A stretch of DNA of 6,497 nucleotides from Thermoplasmatota archaeon (GCA_030609445.1 JAUWCF010000055.1:1-6497); one strand, 5' to 3'; shown: positions 1 to 5,997, counted from the first letter of the stretch. Notes: generated from the letters alone by a model not told the origin. Made by a program: numbers and translations.

Positions 1-1
1 T

Positions 2-487
2 GTTGCTGTTTTAAAGGCAACTAATGCTACTAACCTTGTTGATTGGCTTAATAATAATGATTTTGTTGTGCCATTGTCAGCCATACCTGTTCTTCAGGAT
101 TATTGTAATCAAAGTGATTTTTACTTTGTTGTGAATAAAATCAACTTAACTAATATGTATACAACTCCTGAAGAGATACAAAATGCTACTGATGATCTTC
201 AAGACGGAGTTGCAACACCCTTGCAAATCACATTTCAGCCAGAGCAGCCATTTTATCCTATGAAAATGTCAAGTATAAATAGTGGGTATACATCGGTACA
301 TGTTTACTTTATCTCCAATTGTAATGTAATGGATGAATCAGATTATTTAATACCTCAAGAAACGCGTTATGCTTTTCATGGACCAATTATTCCATCTTAT
401 AATGTTGGAGAGGTCATTACTTGGCTTAGATATGAAGGAAGTACAAAAGATTTAATTGGAGATTCATATTTCTTTTTGATGGAATAA
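2..487 (+). CDS. DUF2330-like protein, 3' portion (5' end outside window)
   Basis: The frame is open from the first bases of the window to a TAA at 485-487, giving 161 residues with no start visible. The GTG at 68 is internal, because similar sequence continues upstream of it. The pattern matches the DUF2330 family as I know it: a segment like LVDWLNNNDFVVP, then a Tyr/Phe-rich YFVVNKIN strand, then PLQITFQPEQPFYPMKMSS, then a strand region (VHVYFIS) and a C-terminal TWLRYEG. DUF2330 proteins are usually exported, with an N-terminal signal peptide, and have no established function. This copy ends in DSYFFLME with no hydrophobic C-terminal anchor, so it is probably secreted or anchored only at its missing N-terminus. 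It is transcribed away from the left edge and followed by a gap. The family call is from memory of the motif order and is fairly secure; the biological role is unknown. Confidence 0.7.
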   Translation, partial: VAVLKATNATNLVDWLNNNDFVVPLSAIPVLQDYCNQSDFYFVVNKINLTNMYTTPEEIQNATDDLQDGVATPLQITFQPEQPFYPMKMSSINSGYTSVHVYFISNCNVMDESDYLIPQETRYAFHGPIIPSYNVGEVITWLRYEGSTKDLIGDSYFFLME

Positions 488-530
488 AGCCATTTTTGTT
501 ATTGGCTGTTCTAAGTATCTGTAACATAGC

Positions 531-566
531 AAAAAACGAGGGAAGAACAGGGTTATAATTCCCGTT
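531..566 (-). terminator. Hairpin plus T6, terminator for minus-strand transcripts
   Basis: The arms AAC-GA-GGGAA (535-544) and TTCCCGTT (559-566) form an 8-bp stem with a two-base bulge and a 14-base loop. Read on the minus strand, the stem runs directly into TTTTTT (536-531). The hairpin begins within the stop codon (567-565) of the broken minus-strand ORF. The T-tract lies on the minus side only, so it looks directed at leftward transcription, although the stem could also help end the DUF2330-like transcript. It has not been tested by folding software. Confidence 0.45.
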
Positions 567-773
567 AATAAAACCATTTTGTCTTCATCAGTCTAACAAA
601 TCTCTCCATCTCCAAATACTTACCAAAAAAAGGTGCATCTTGAAATTTCTTCTCCCTAGAAATTAGTTGTTTCCTGCCAGCCCCATCCAGTTTTCAACTT
701 TTAATTGATTCATCTCAGTTTTTTCTGCCAGTGACTGAGGGCAAGATTTGTGCAAATTATTAATTTTATGCAT
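565..773 (-). pseudogene. Broken small ORF, unknown function, divergent from the ATPase gene
   Basis: Two overlapping minus-strand frames together look like one short gene. Frame A starts with ATG at 773 and runs 36 codons to TAA at 665-663; its peptide contains CPQSLAEKTEMNQLKVENW. Frame B is open from 693 to TAA at 567-565 and encodes about 42 residues, including REKKFQDAPFFGKYLEMERF and then a basic VRLMKTKWFY end. A single frameshift near the GGGG/CTGGCAGG stretch (about 672-685) would join them into a protein of roughly 70 residues. Upstream is a palindromic TATA box (791-800); downstream a hairpin with T6. The ATG lies about 26 bases from the first T of the box, slightly closer than for other genes here. 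I do not recognise the family. It could be a decayed gene, a truncated mobile-element gene, or chance open frames; the flanking signals favour a real former gene. Confidence 0.35.
694..723. repeat. Copy A of a dispersed 30-bp repeat flanking the ATPase gene
   Basis: The sequence TCAACTTTTA, 7 variable bases, then CATCTCAGTTTTT matches 2260-2289 (same first block, same spacing, second block with one mismatch), about 25 of 30 identical. It lies inside the broken minus-strand ORF. In both copies the minus strand reads K-x-E-M-[N/D]-x-[L/V]-K-V-E with aligned ATG codons. The two copies are in the same orientation, 1566 bases apart. Confidence 0.5.
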
Positions 774-790
774 TAACTATCATGCACAAA

Positions 791-800
791 ATTTATAAAT
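791..800. promoter_or_regulatory. Palindromic TATA box, probable divergent promoter
   Basis: ATTTATAAAT is a perfect 10-bp palindrome. On the plus strand its TTTATAAA begins 30 bases before the ATG at 822, the spacing expected when transcription starts at the start codon. On the minus strand the same box faces the ATG at 773, 26 bases from its first T. The plus-strand assignment is the stronger one. Confidence 0.6.
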
Positions 801-821
801 GCGCTTTTGCTATTGAATACT

Positions 822-2153
822 ATGGATGAAAGACACAGACGTCTGCTGATAAAACAGAACCCTTGGTGGAAAGATAAACACATAGCATTACCAGAATTCG
901 AAAGATATCTACTGGAAGAACTATTACGTTATATAAAATATAAACAGATACTTGCAGTCATCGGACTGAGACGAGTTGGAAAAACTATTTTGATAAAACA
1001 AATGATTCAAAAACTAAAGACAACAAAAAATAATATTTGCTACATCTCATTTGATGACATAGATTTTCAGAAATACACAATTGCAGAAGATCTCATAAAC
1101 TATTTTCTTGAATTTTCAGACAAAAATACAACGAGATATCTTTTTTTAGATGAAATACAGAAATTACCTCACTGGGCAGATTTGCTAAAAACATATTACG
1201 ATACCGAGGAACACCTTAAAATTATTATTTCAGGATCGGCCAGTCTCGAACTAAACGTTGATAAAGAAACTCTTGCAGGTAGACTTCTGACGTTTCATTT
1301 ACCGGTATTAACATTCAAAGAATACACGCAGTATTTCAAAATGTACCATAAACTTTCAATAAACGATCTTTTTCGAGAATATGACCTAAAAATTGCCGAG
1401 AGAAAAGAAAAATACCAAGAATTATTTAACAACTATATTTTAAAAGGCGCATTTCCCGAGCTTCTGGATGTGCCAATAACAGAAAAAGAATATATCCAGA
1501 AATATATAAAAGAATCTGTAATTGAAAAATCGATTGTTGATATCGCACGGCTTACCAAAGAGGATGAAAAAATAATCTATGAGTTATTCAGATTATTAGC
1601 AAACAGTAATGCACAATTATTCGAGATAATAAATCTATCAAATATATTAAAAATTAACAGAAATCGCACCTCACAATATATTAACCTCCTTGAAAAATCC
1701 TTTTTAATATCAGTTATATATAATTTTACTGCAAGCGTTGCAAAACAGGTACGATCAAGTAAAAAACAATATTCTGCCCATAGCTCACTTGTCATCGCAA
1801 TCCTAGATTATCCTTTTGAAATAATAAACACAGAAATAGTAGGACATCTTGTAGAAGGAATTATAGCAAACGCTATGGAAAAATCATCATTCTGGAGAAC
1901 TCCGCAAAAAGACGAAATAGACTTTATAACAAAAGAAAAGCTACCAATAGAAGTAAAATATCAGTCGCAGATAACAAACAGTGATATACGAACTATGCTG
2001 AAATTCTTTAAGAAATTTCATGTGACCAAAGGGATAGTTGTTACTAAAGACTTACTTGAAATACGCAGTATCGACAATGCAGAAATCCTTTTCATTCCTG
2101 CTTGGTTATTTTTATTTTCCGAGAACATTACAGACATATTTACTAGCAGATGA
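822..2153 (+). CDS. Archaeal AAA-type ATPase with DUF4143-type C-terminal region
   Basis: This 443-residue protein has an N-terminal P-loop ATPase domain. Walker A is GLRRVGKT (48-55), Walker B is YLFLDE (106-111), and a sensor-1-like strand IIISGSAS (134-141) and AGRLLTF (152-158) follow. The KGAFPELL segment (208-215) and a winged-helix-like stretch (about 260-302) are usual for the family. The C-terminus carries a PD-(D/E)xK-like core: E345, then D367 in DEIDF, then E377-V-K379 in LPIEVKY. Proteins of this type are common, multi-copy and often mobile in archaea; no firm cellular role is established. I chose ATG 822 over the TTG at 807 because a TATA box lies 30 bases upstream and no ribosome binding site precedes either start, so a leaderless mRNA is likely. 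The gene stands alone between two gaps and converges on the VIT1-like gene. All catalytic motifs look intact, so the protein is probably functional. Confidence 0.88.
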   Translation: MDERHRRLLIKQNPWWKDKHIALPEFERYLLEELLRYIKYKQILAVIGLRRVGKTILIKQMIQKLKTTKNNICYISFDDIDFQKYTIAEDLINYFLEFSDKNTTRYLFLDEIQKLPHWADLLKTYYDTEEHLKIIISGSASLELNVDKETLAGRLLTFHLPVLTFKEYTQYFKMYHKLSINDLFREYDLKIAERKEKYQELFNNYILKGAFPELLDVPITEKEYIQKYIKESVIEKSIVDIARLTKEDEKIIYELFRLLANSNAQLFEIINLSNILKINRNRTSQYINLLEKSFLISVIYNFTASVAKQVRSSKKQYSAHSSLVIAILDYPFEIINTEIVGHLVEGIIANAMEKSSFWRTPQKDEIDFITKEKLPIEVKYQSQITNSDIRTMLKFFKKFHVTKGIVVTKDLLEIRSIDNAEILFIPAWLFLFSENITDIFTSR

Positions 2154-2259
2154 TTATAGAACACATCTGATCCAATAAACTCAAACCGCTTAAAACCCAC
2201 AATATTTCAACCAGATTTTCTCCTGTTGGCATGTTTACTTCTTCCGGGGTCTACTGATC

Positions 2260-2289
2260 TCAACTTTTACTATATCCATCTCAATTTTT
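2260..2289. repeat. Copy B of the dispersed 30-bp repeat, with internal 12-bp repeat
   Basis: TCAACTTTTA, 7 bases, then CATCTCAATTTTT matches copy A at 694-723. Overlapping it is a local direct repeat, ATCTCAACTTTT (2257-2268) and ATCTCAATTTTT (2278-2289), 11 of 12 identical and 21 bases apart. It lies in the 144-base gap between the convergent ATPase and VIT1-like genes, where I find no convincing terminator hairpin. The minus strand reads KIEMDIVKVEI from 2288 before a nearby stop, resembling KTEMNQLKVEN in copy A. Confidence 0.45.
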
Positions 2290-2297
2290 CAGAACAT

Positions 2298-2783
2298 CTA
2301 ACAAAACGTCGTTGATATCCAACAACCAACATAATGTGTGATAACAATTACAACCACTGCGATACTTAAATGCTCTACAACAGGTCGCCAAGGTTTCGTT
2401 TTATGCTGCTTTGCCATGATAAAACTAAGGACACTAAGAAGCGATAAACCATAGATGACACTTACAAGGACTGCTGTCGAAAGCTCTTTAAACAGTAAAA
2501 CAGGGATGATAAATGTTAATGCAAATACAAATTTAGAGGAAAATGTAGCTATTGTTGCCTCCCAGATCTCTTTTGTTGTATGTATGTTTTCAAATTCTTC
2601 AGAAACATGAATGCCCATTGCATCTGAAAACGAATCAGCTATTGCAATAGTTAAAATACCTCCAATAACGACAAGTTTTGAATGCGTACCTGAAGAAAGA
2701 CCAACCATGAGTCCAAGTGTTGTAATTATTCCAGAGGTAAGACCAAAGCTGAACCCTACTTTCATCGAGTGATTCATTACCAT
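2298..2783 (-). CDS. VIT1/CCC1-like five-helix membrane protein
   Basis: The 161-residue protein is almost entirely hydrophobic. Likely helices lie at about 10-30, 36-58, 81-99, 103-124 and 137-157, the number usual for VIT1/CCC1 iron and manganese transporters. The TM1 segment GLTSGIITTLGLMVGLSSG and the TM2 segment GGILTIAIADSFSDAMGI, followed by HVSEE, follow the family pattern. Two differences stand out. The TM1 Asp usually found just before the Gly-Leu/Ile-x-T-T stretch is Ser17 here, and the Ser-Met of TM2 reads Ser53-Asp54, with Asp50 nearby. The loop between TM2 and TM3 is short (about 59-80, with E62, E63, E65, E72 and E75), whereas VIT1 has a longer Glu-rich metal-binding domain. 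ATG 2783 is the first ATG in the open frame and has GGAG (2797-2794) ten bases upstream. Substrate is unknown; a metal ion is plausible by family only. It lies downstream of hypF on the same strand, 146 bases away. Confidence 0.65.
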   Translation of the reverse strand: MVMNHSMKVGFSFGLTSGIITTLGLMVGLSSGTHSKLVVIGGILTIAIADSFSDAMGIHVSEEFENIHTTKEIWEATIATFSSKFVFALTFIIPVLLFKELSTAVLVSVIYGLSLLSVLSFIMAKQHKTKPWRPVVEHLSIAVVVIVITHYVGCWISTTFC

Positions 2784-2793
2784 ATTATTGCAT

Positions 2794-2843
2794 CTCCAAC
2801 ATCCTAGTTGTCCAGTAAGGAAAAACAGTTTTTATTTTAAAGT
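2794..2843 (-). promoter_or_regulatory. TATA-like box and GGAG ribosome binding site of the VIT1-like gene
   Basis: On the minus strand TTTAAAAT (2841-2834) is TATA-like. Transcription about 30 bases on would begin near 2811 and give a leader of about 28 bases. That leader contains GGAGAT (2797-2792), with GGAG ten bases before the ATG at 2783. Among the genes in this window it has the best ribosome binding site. The box itself is a weak match. Confidence 0.4.
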
Positions 2844-2895
2844 ATTTTCCATTCTAAGGTATCTTTACCACATATGTAGGGACATAAGATGTATC

Positions 2896-2930
2896 AAAAG
2901 ACAGGGGGGCTTTCAAATAAACTGTCTTTT
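2896..2930 (-). terminator. 9-bp inverted repeat at the end of hypF, possible terminator
   Basis: AAAAGACAG (2896-2904) and CTGTCTTTT (2922-2930) are perfect inverted repeats with a 17-base loop. On the minus strand the hairpin starts at the last base of the hypF stop codon and its distal arm ends in TTTT. The loop contains five Cs in a row on that strand. It could end hypF transcription or protect the mRNA end. The stem is perfect, but its function is inferred. Confidence 0.45.
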
Positions 2931-5101
2931 TAATTCATATTTGACAAATACGCCTGCCCATAACAGATACCACCATCACCACAAGGTATATCTCTATTTA
3001 CAATCACATCGTTTTTCATCATAAATTCAGAAATCATCCTGTTGTACGCAACACCGCCCGATAAAACAATCGGCACCTCATTTCCTGCTTTTTGTTTTGC
3101 TATCTCAAAAAATCCCTTGGCAAGATACATTTGAGCAGTTGCCGCAAGCCTACCTTTGTCCTTATTAGTATTATTAAGCAGAAATTCAAACAATGAAGTT
3201 GTCATGAGAACGCTTTTCCCATTTTTGTTAGATATAACTGGTTCGAAATCATAGGGTTTTGTTGCAACACTTTCAAGAATCATCGCAGGCCGACCATCAT
3301 AGGTTCTCCTATCACAGAATCCTAATAGTGCAGAGACTGCATCAAGTATCCTCCCAGAACTAGTAGTAATAGGTACGTTAAAATTGTTTTCTAAAACCTT
3401 CAAATAGAGTCTACTTTCCTGTTCATCAAACAAACCCAACTTAATAAGCTCATTTTCATCAAGTAATTTCGACAAGATTCCAAACAACATCTTTTTAGGG
3501 TACAACGTAGCAGAATCCCCACCTAACTGTGGTTGTTCTTCGAGATGACCAATCCTTCTGAATTCATTACCATTCTTCACATCAAATACCTCTCCACCCC
3601 AAATATTACCGTCATCACCATACCCAAGGCCATCAACAGCAATACCTACATAATCTGTAAGAGTATGTTCCGCTGCCACACTTGCAACATGGGCTTTATG
3701 ATGCTGTATTTGAATCAGCTTTGCATTATATTTTTCAGCAAGTTCTTTTGCAAAAACTGTTGAGTTGTACGTTGGATGAAGATCACAGACAACAATCTCT
3801 GGTTTCAATCGTGTAAGCTTGATAGAATCATAAACAGTGTCTTTTAGAAAATTAAATGTTTCATATTTAGACGTGTCACCAACATACTGGGAAAGATAAC
3901 ATTTATTTTTTTTAACCGTACAAATCACGTTATTTAACTCTGCACCAACCGCAACAGTATCAAGACAATCCATCGGAAGTCTTACAGGAATAGGAGTATA
4001 ACCTCTAGAACGACGTAAAAAAAAGGTTTTATCCTCAATTACCTTGATAACAGAGTCATCGCATCGATTGACGATTTTTCGTTCATGCGTCAAAAAATAC
4101 TCACCTATTTTTTCAGTAATAGATACCGGCTCACCCGGAATATTACATGATGTCATAAGTAGTGGTACATTGATAAAGTCAAACATAAGGAAATGAAGAG
4201 CAGTATATGGAAGTATAATGCCAACACTGTCTAACTCCGAAACCGATTTAAAATCATCTTTTTGTTTCTTTTCTACTGCAACAATTGGTCTTTGCGGACT
4301 GCACAACAATTCCTTTTCTTTTGCAGAAACACAAGCAACAGTTTCAACCATATCTATATCTTTAACCATCACAGCAAACGGCTTATATGGTCGATTCAAT
4401 ACATTTCTAACACGTTCAACACTGTCATAATCACATAATGAACATATATGAAACCCGCCAACTCCTTTAATTGCGATTGACTCTTTAGACTGTATGATAT
4501 CAACTGCTTTTTTTATTGTTTCAACATCAGAACTACCGCTAATGTCTTCTTTACCACATAACAGCTTTAATTTTGGACCGCAATCTTTACATGCAACAGT
4601 CTGCGCATGATATCTCCGATCAAGTGGGTTTGTATACTCCGCCTCACATTTAGAACACATCTTAAATTCATTCATTGACGTAAGTGGCCTATCATAAGGA
4701 TAATCCTCGATCATTGAAAACCTTGGACCGCAGTTTGTACACGTAATAAAATAATAATTATGTCTCCTGTTTTTTTTATCTTTAAGCTCTTTTAGACAAT
4801 CATCACACATGAAAATATCAGCAGGAAGCTCTGTCTCTCCTTCCGAATATGTACTTTTGAGAATTATGAAATCAGAATATGTTTTTTTTGATTTCATTTC
4901 TTTAACGGCATAGTCAGTAATTTTTGCAAGAGGCGGAAGATCAGTTAGTTTTTCTATGAAATCTCCATCATTGATTATTATTTCAACACCGTTACCCGTG
5001 TTTTTTACAGAACCAACTAACCCATTTTCTTTTGCTTTTCTATAAATATAAGGTCTAAAACCAACACCCTGGACAACACCTTGGACAAATATTTTGTACA
5101 T
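2930..5101 (-). CDS. hypF: Carbamoyltransferase HypF, [NiFe]-hydrogenase maturation
   Basis: HypF uses carbamoyl phosphate and ATP to make carbamoyl-adenylate and transfers the carbamoyl group to the C-terminal Cys of HypE, the source of the cyanide ligands of [NiFe] hydrogenase. All domains are present in 723 residues, near the usual 750. The N-terminal acylphosphatase domain (1-90) has GVGFRP with R16, and N34. Two zinc fingers of form CxxC-x18-CxxC use C99, C102, C121, C124 and C149, C152, C171, C174. A YrdC-like domain (about 195-375) has KGVGGFH, KPFAVM, DDSV and RRSRGY. The Kae1-like domain has H442, HHKAH (467-471), VDGLGYGDDG (489-498), SGG (681-683) and D709. Unusual points are C220 and C223 in the HICSLCD segment, and TSCN (C319) where SGN is common. 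ATG 5101 follows a TATA-like box with a leader of about six bases and no ribosome binding site. No other hyp or hydrogenase gene is in the window. Confidence 0.96.
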   Translation of the reverse strand: MYKIFVQGVVQGVGFRPYIYRKAKENGLVGSVKNTGNGVEIIINDGDFIEKLTDLPPLAKITDYAVKEMKSKKTYSDFIILKSTYSEGETELPADIFMCDDCLKELKDKKNRRHNYYFITCTNCGPRFSMIEDYPYDRPLTSMNEFKMCSKCEAEYTNPLDRRYHAQTVACKDCGPKLKLLCGKEDISGSSDVETIKKAVDIIQSKESIAIKGVGGFHICSLCDYDSVERVRNVLNRPYKPFAVMVKDIDMVETVACVSAKEKELLCSPQRPIVAVEKKQKDDFKSVSELDSVGIILPYTALHFLMFDFINVPLLMTSCNIPGEPVSITEKIGEYFLTHERKIVNRCDDSVIKVIEDKTFFLRRSRGYTPIPVRLPMDCLDTVAVGAELNNVICTVKKNKCYLSQYVGDTSKYETFNFLKDTVYDSIKLTRLKPEIVVCDLHPTYNSTVFAKELAEKYNAKLIQIQHHKAHVASVAAEHTLTDYVGIAVDGLGYGDDGNIWGGEVFDVKNGNEFRRIGHLEEQPQLGGDSATLYPKKMLFGILSKLLDENELIKLGLFDEQESRLYLKVLENNFNVPITTSSGRILDAVSALLGFCDRRTYDGRPAMILESVATKPYDFEPVISNKNGKSVLMTTSLFEFLLNNTNKDKGRLAATAQMYLAKGFFEIAKQKAGNEVPIVLSGGVAYNRMISEFMMKNDVIVNRDIPCGDGGICYGQAYLSNMN

Positions 5102-5130
5102 AACATCTAATCTTGCATAAACAACTATAG

Positions 5131-5137
5131 ATATAAA
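5131..5137 (-). promoter_or_regulatory. TATA-like box of hypF
   Basis: TTTATAT on the minus strand begins 36 bases before the hypF ATG at 5101. This places transcription start about six bases upstream of the start codon, too short for a ribosome binding site, and none is seen. Confidence 0.5.
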
Positions 5138-5146
5138 TTAATCTCT

Positions 5147-5153
5147 AAAAAAA
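5147..5153 (-). terminator. T7 tract after the 112-residue gene
   Basis: Seven Ts on the minus strand lie about 31 bases after the stop codon at 5186-5184. They sit just before the hypF TATA box, as expected for archaeal termination at oligo-T. No strong hairpin precedes them. Confidence 0.4.
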
Positions 5154-5183
5154 CTCTTTTGAAACAATAATTTTTGAATATAT

Positions 5184-5522
5184 CTACCGCCAGCGTCGTG
5201 CCTTCATCCTAACAATTGGATCATTTGAGATTTCACATATCTTTTTAGCGAGATTTTCAAATCCTTCACTAGTGTTGATGTTGAACTTTCCTAGCGACAC
5301 ACCTTGGCTATCCACAAGGCTAATTTCGCCGGTGACTTTGCCCATTTCCCCAGCATGCATACTTGTAGATATCTCAGTTGTGGCATCCATTCTACTTACT
5401 TGAGTTAATTGCTTTTCTAGCATGTCCAAGATAAAAATAGAGCGAGTTCCGATTTTGTTCTGATCATCAATTTTTTCAATAATATCATTTGATAGCTCTA
5501 AAAATATTATCTTTTTTTCCAT
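5184..5522 (-). CDS. Small protein with ribbon-helix-helix-like N-terminus
   Basis: This 112-residue protein is not one I can name. Residues 5-40 fit a ribbon-helix-helix (CopG-like) pattern: a strand IIFLELS, a helix NDIIEKIDDQN, then GTRS (25-28) and a second helix FILDMLEKQL. Such domains usually bind DNA as dimers or mediate pairing, so a regulator is plausible. Residues 46-64 are polar and rich in Ser, Thr and Met. Residues 65-104 hold two short strands around G65-E-I-S-L-V and G74-V-S-L, then a helix ending in NDPIVR, and a basic MKARRWR tail. The same layout appears in the neighbouring 84-residue protein. ATG 5522 lies 31 bases from the first T of a TATA-like box, with no ribosome binding site, so the mRNA is probably leaderless. 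A T7 tract separates it from hypF, so regulation of hypF by this protein is only a guess. Confidence 0.65.
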   Translation of the reverse strand: MEKKIIFLELSNDIIEKIDDQNKIGTRSIFILDMLEKQLTQVSRMDATTEISTSMHAGEMGKVTGEISLVDSQGVSLGKFNINTSEGFENLAKKICEISNDPIVRMKARRWR

Positions 5523-5544
5523 GGAATTCTGAAATGATTTGTAA

Positions 5545-5553
5545 CTTTATTAA
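5545..5553 (-). promoter_or_regulatory. TATA-like box of the 112-residue gene
   Basis: TTAATAAAG on the minus strand begins 31 bases before the ATG at 5522, matching the spacing at 822. Transcription would start at or next to the A of the start codon. Confidence 0.5.
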
Positions 5554-5603
5554 TCTTTAGTTCAAATGCTTCATCCGCTTGGGCTCATATCTATAAATAA
5601 GAG

Positions 5604-5610
5604 AAAAAAA
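5604..5610 (-). terminator. T7 tract after the 84-residue gene
   Basis: Seven consecutive Ts on the minus strand, followed by CTCTT, begin about 11 bases past the stop codon at 5624-5622. This suggests the two small genes are transcribed separately. Confidence 0.4.
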
Positions 5611-5621
5611 TGTTCTAAATA

Positions 5622-5876
5622 TCATGCTACCATTGGATCAAACGAGTCTCTCGGTTTTCGAAAAGGGGATTCATTGTTCCCATTCAACTTTTTTGCAACG
5701 GATCTTAAAAAATTTTTTTCAATAAGTTCGACTTGTCTTCTACTTAAGTTTGTTTTTCTGATAAGTGTTTCTCCATTTTCATTGAGGACCTCGATTGTTC
5801 CTCGTTCGGGGTTGGAAATCACCTTGAAAATCTTCCCTTTTGTTTGCAGCCAGGCCCAGATAGTTTCATTTGACAT
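5622..5876 (-). CDS. Conserved-looking 84-residue protein of unknown function
   Basis: I do not recognise this protein. It begins MSNETIWAWLQTKGKIFKV, with two Trp in a short amphipathic start. Strands follow around ISNPERGTIEVL and NGETLIRK, then a charged helix (about 45-64, SRRQVELIEKNFLRSVAKKL), a polar linker, and a C-terminal SFDPMVA. No signal peptide or membrane helix is present, so it is probably cytoplasmic. Residues 26-44 (G-T-I-E-V ... G35 ... L38 ... N43-L) match the spacing of residues 65-82 of the next protein. I prefer ATG 5876 over the in-frame GTG 5885 because the TATA-like box at 5909-5901 puts the transcript start close to the ATG. A GTGAT (5885-5881) just before the ATG could serve as a weak ribosome binding site. 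It is divergent from the beta-helix gene. Confidence 0.6.
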   Translation of the reverse strand: MSNETIWAWLQTKGKIFKVISNPERGTIEVLNENGETLIRKTNLSRRQVELIEKNFLRSVAKKLNGNNESPFRKPRDSFDPMVA

Positions 5877-5900
5877 CGAAATCACTTTTAATCCAAATTA

Positions 5901-5936
5901 TTTTTATAATTTTAAGTTGATTTAAAGGTATATAAA
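5901..5936 (-). promoter_or_regulatory. Two TATA-like boxes upstream of the 84-residue gene
   Basis: On the minus strand TTATAAAAA (5909-5901) lies about 33 bases before ATG 5876, giving a leader of a few bases. A second box, TTTATATA (5936-5929), would give a leader of about 30 bases ending in GTGAT and the ATG. The sequence does not decide between them. The second box also reads TATATAAA on the plus strand, but no gene begins at the matching distance. Confidence 0.4.
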
Positions 5937-5959
5937 CGTTGTGACAAAAGAGAGAAAAA

Positions 5960-5997
5960 ATCAATACAAATCACTCCAAATATATCAAAACAAATCA
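5960..5997. repeat. Pair of 14-bp direct repeats, possible operator
   Basis: ATCAATACAAATCA (5960-5973) and ATCAAAACAAATCA (5984-5997) differ at one position and are 24 bases apart start to start. They lie between the divergent promoters of the 84-residue and beta-helix genes, about 60 bases before the beta-helix TATA box. A regulator site is an inference; the region is A-rich. The rest of 5886-6084 holds only promoters and no gene I can support. Confidence 0.4.

Noticed and set aside
488..507. AGCCA/TGGCT inverted repeat with T5 in the loop, right after the DUF2330-like stop codon
   Set aside because: The stem is only five base pairs and the T-tract is in the loop, so it is too weak to call a terminator.
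644..664. AATTTC/GAAATT inverted repeat
   Set aside because: It is six base pairs of A/T-rich sequence and is expected by chance in this composition.
807..821. TTG start at 807 for the ATPase
   Set aside because: The TATA box at 791-800 is only 15 bases from it, so the TTG would lie upstream of the transcript start; ATG 822 fits instead.
2143..2232. 29-codon minus-strand ORF starting ATGCCAACAGG, overlapping the ATPase 3' end
   Set aside because: It is too short, has no promoter or ribosome binding site, and I recognise nothing in the peptide. It may be more debris from the remnant at 2260-2289, but I cannot support that.
2788..3024. Plus-strand ORF containing four His in a row
   Set aside because: It overlaps the strongly supported 3' end of hypF on the other strand; the His run is the complement of hypF codons for a Gly/Asp-rich segment.
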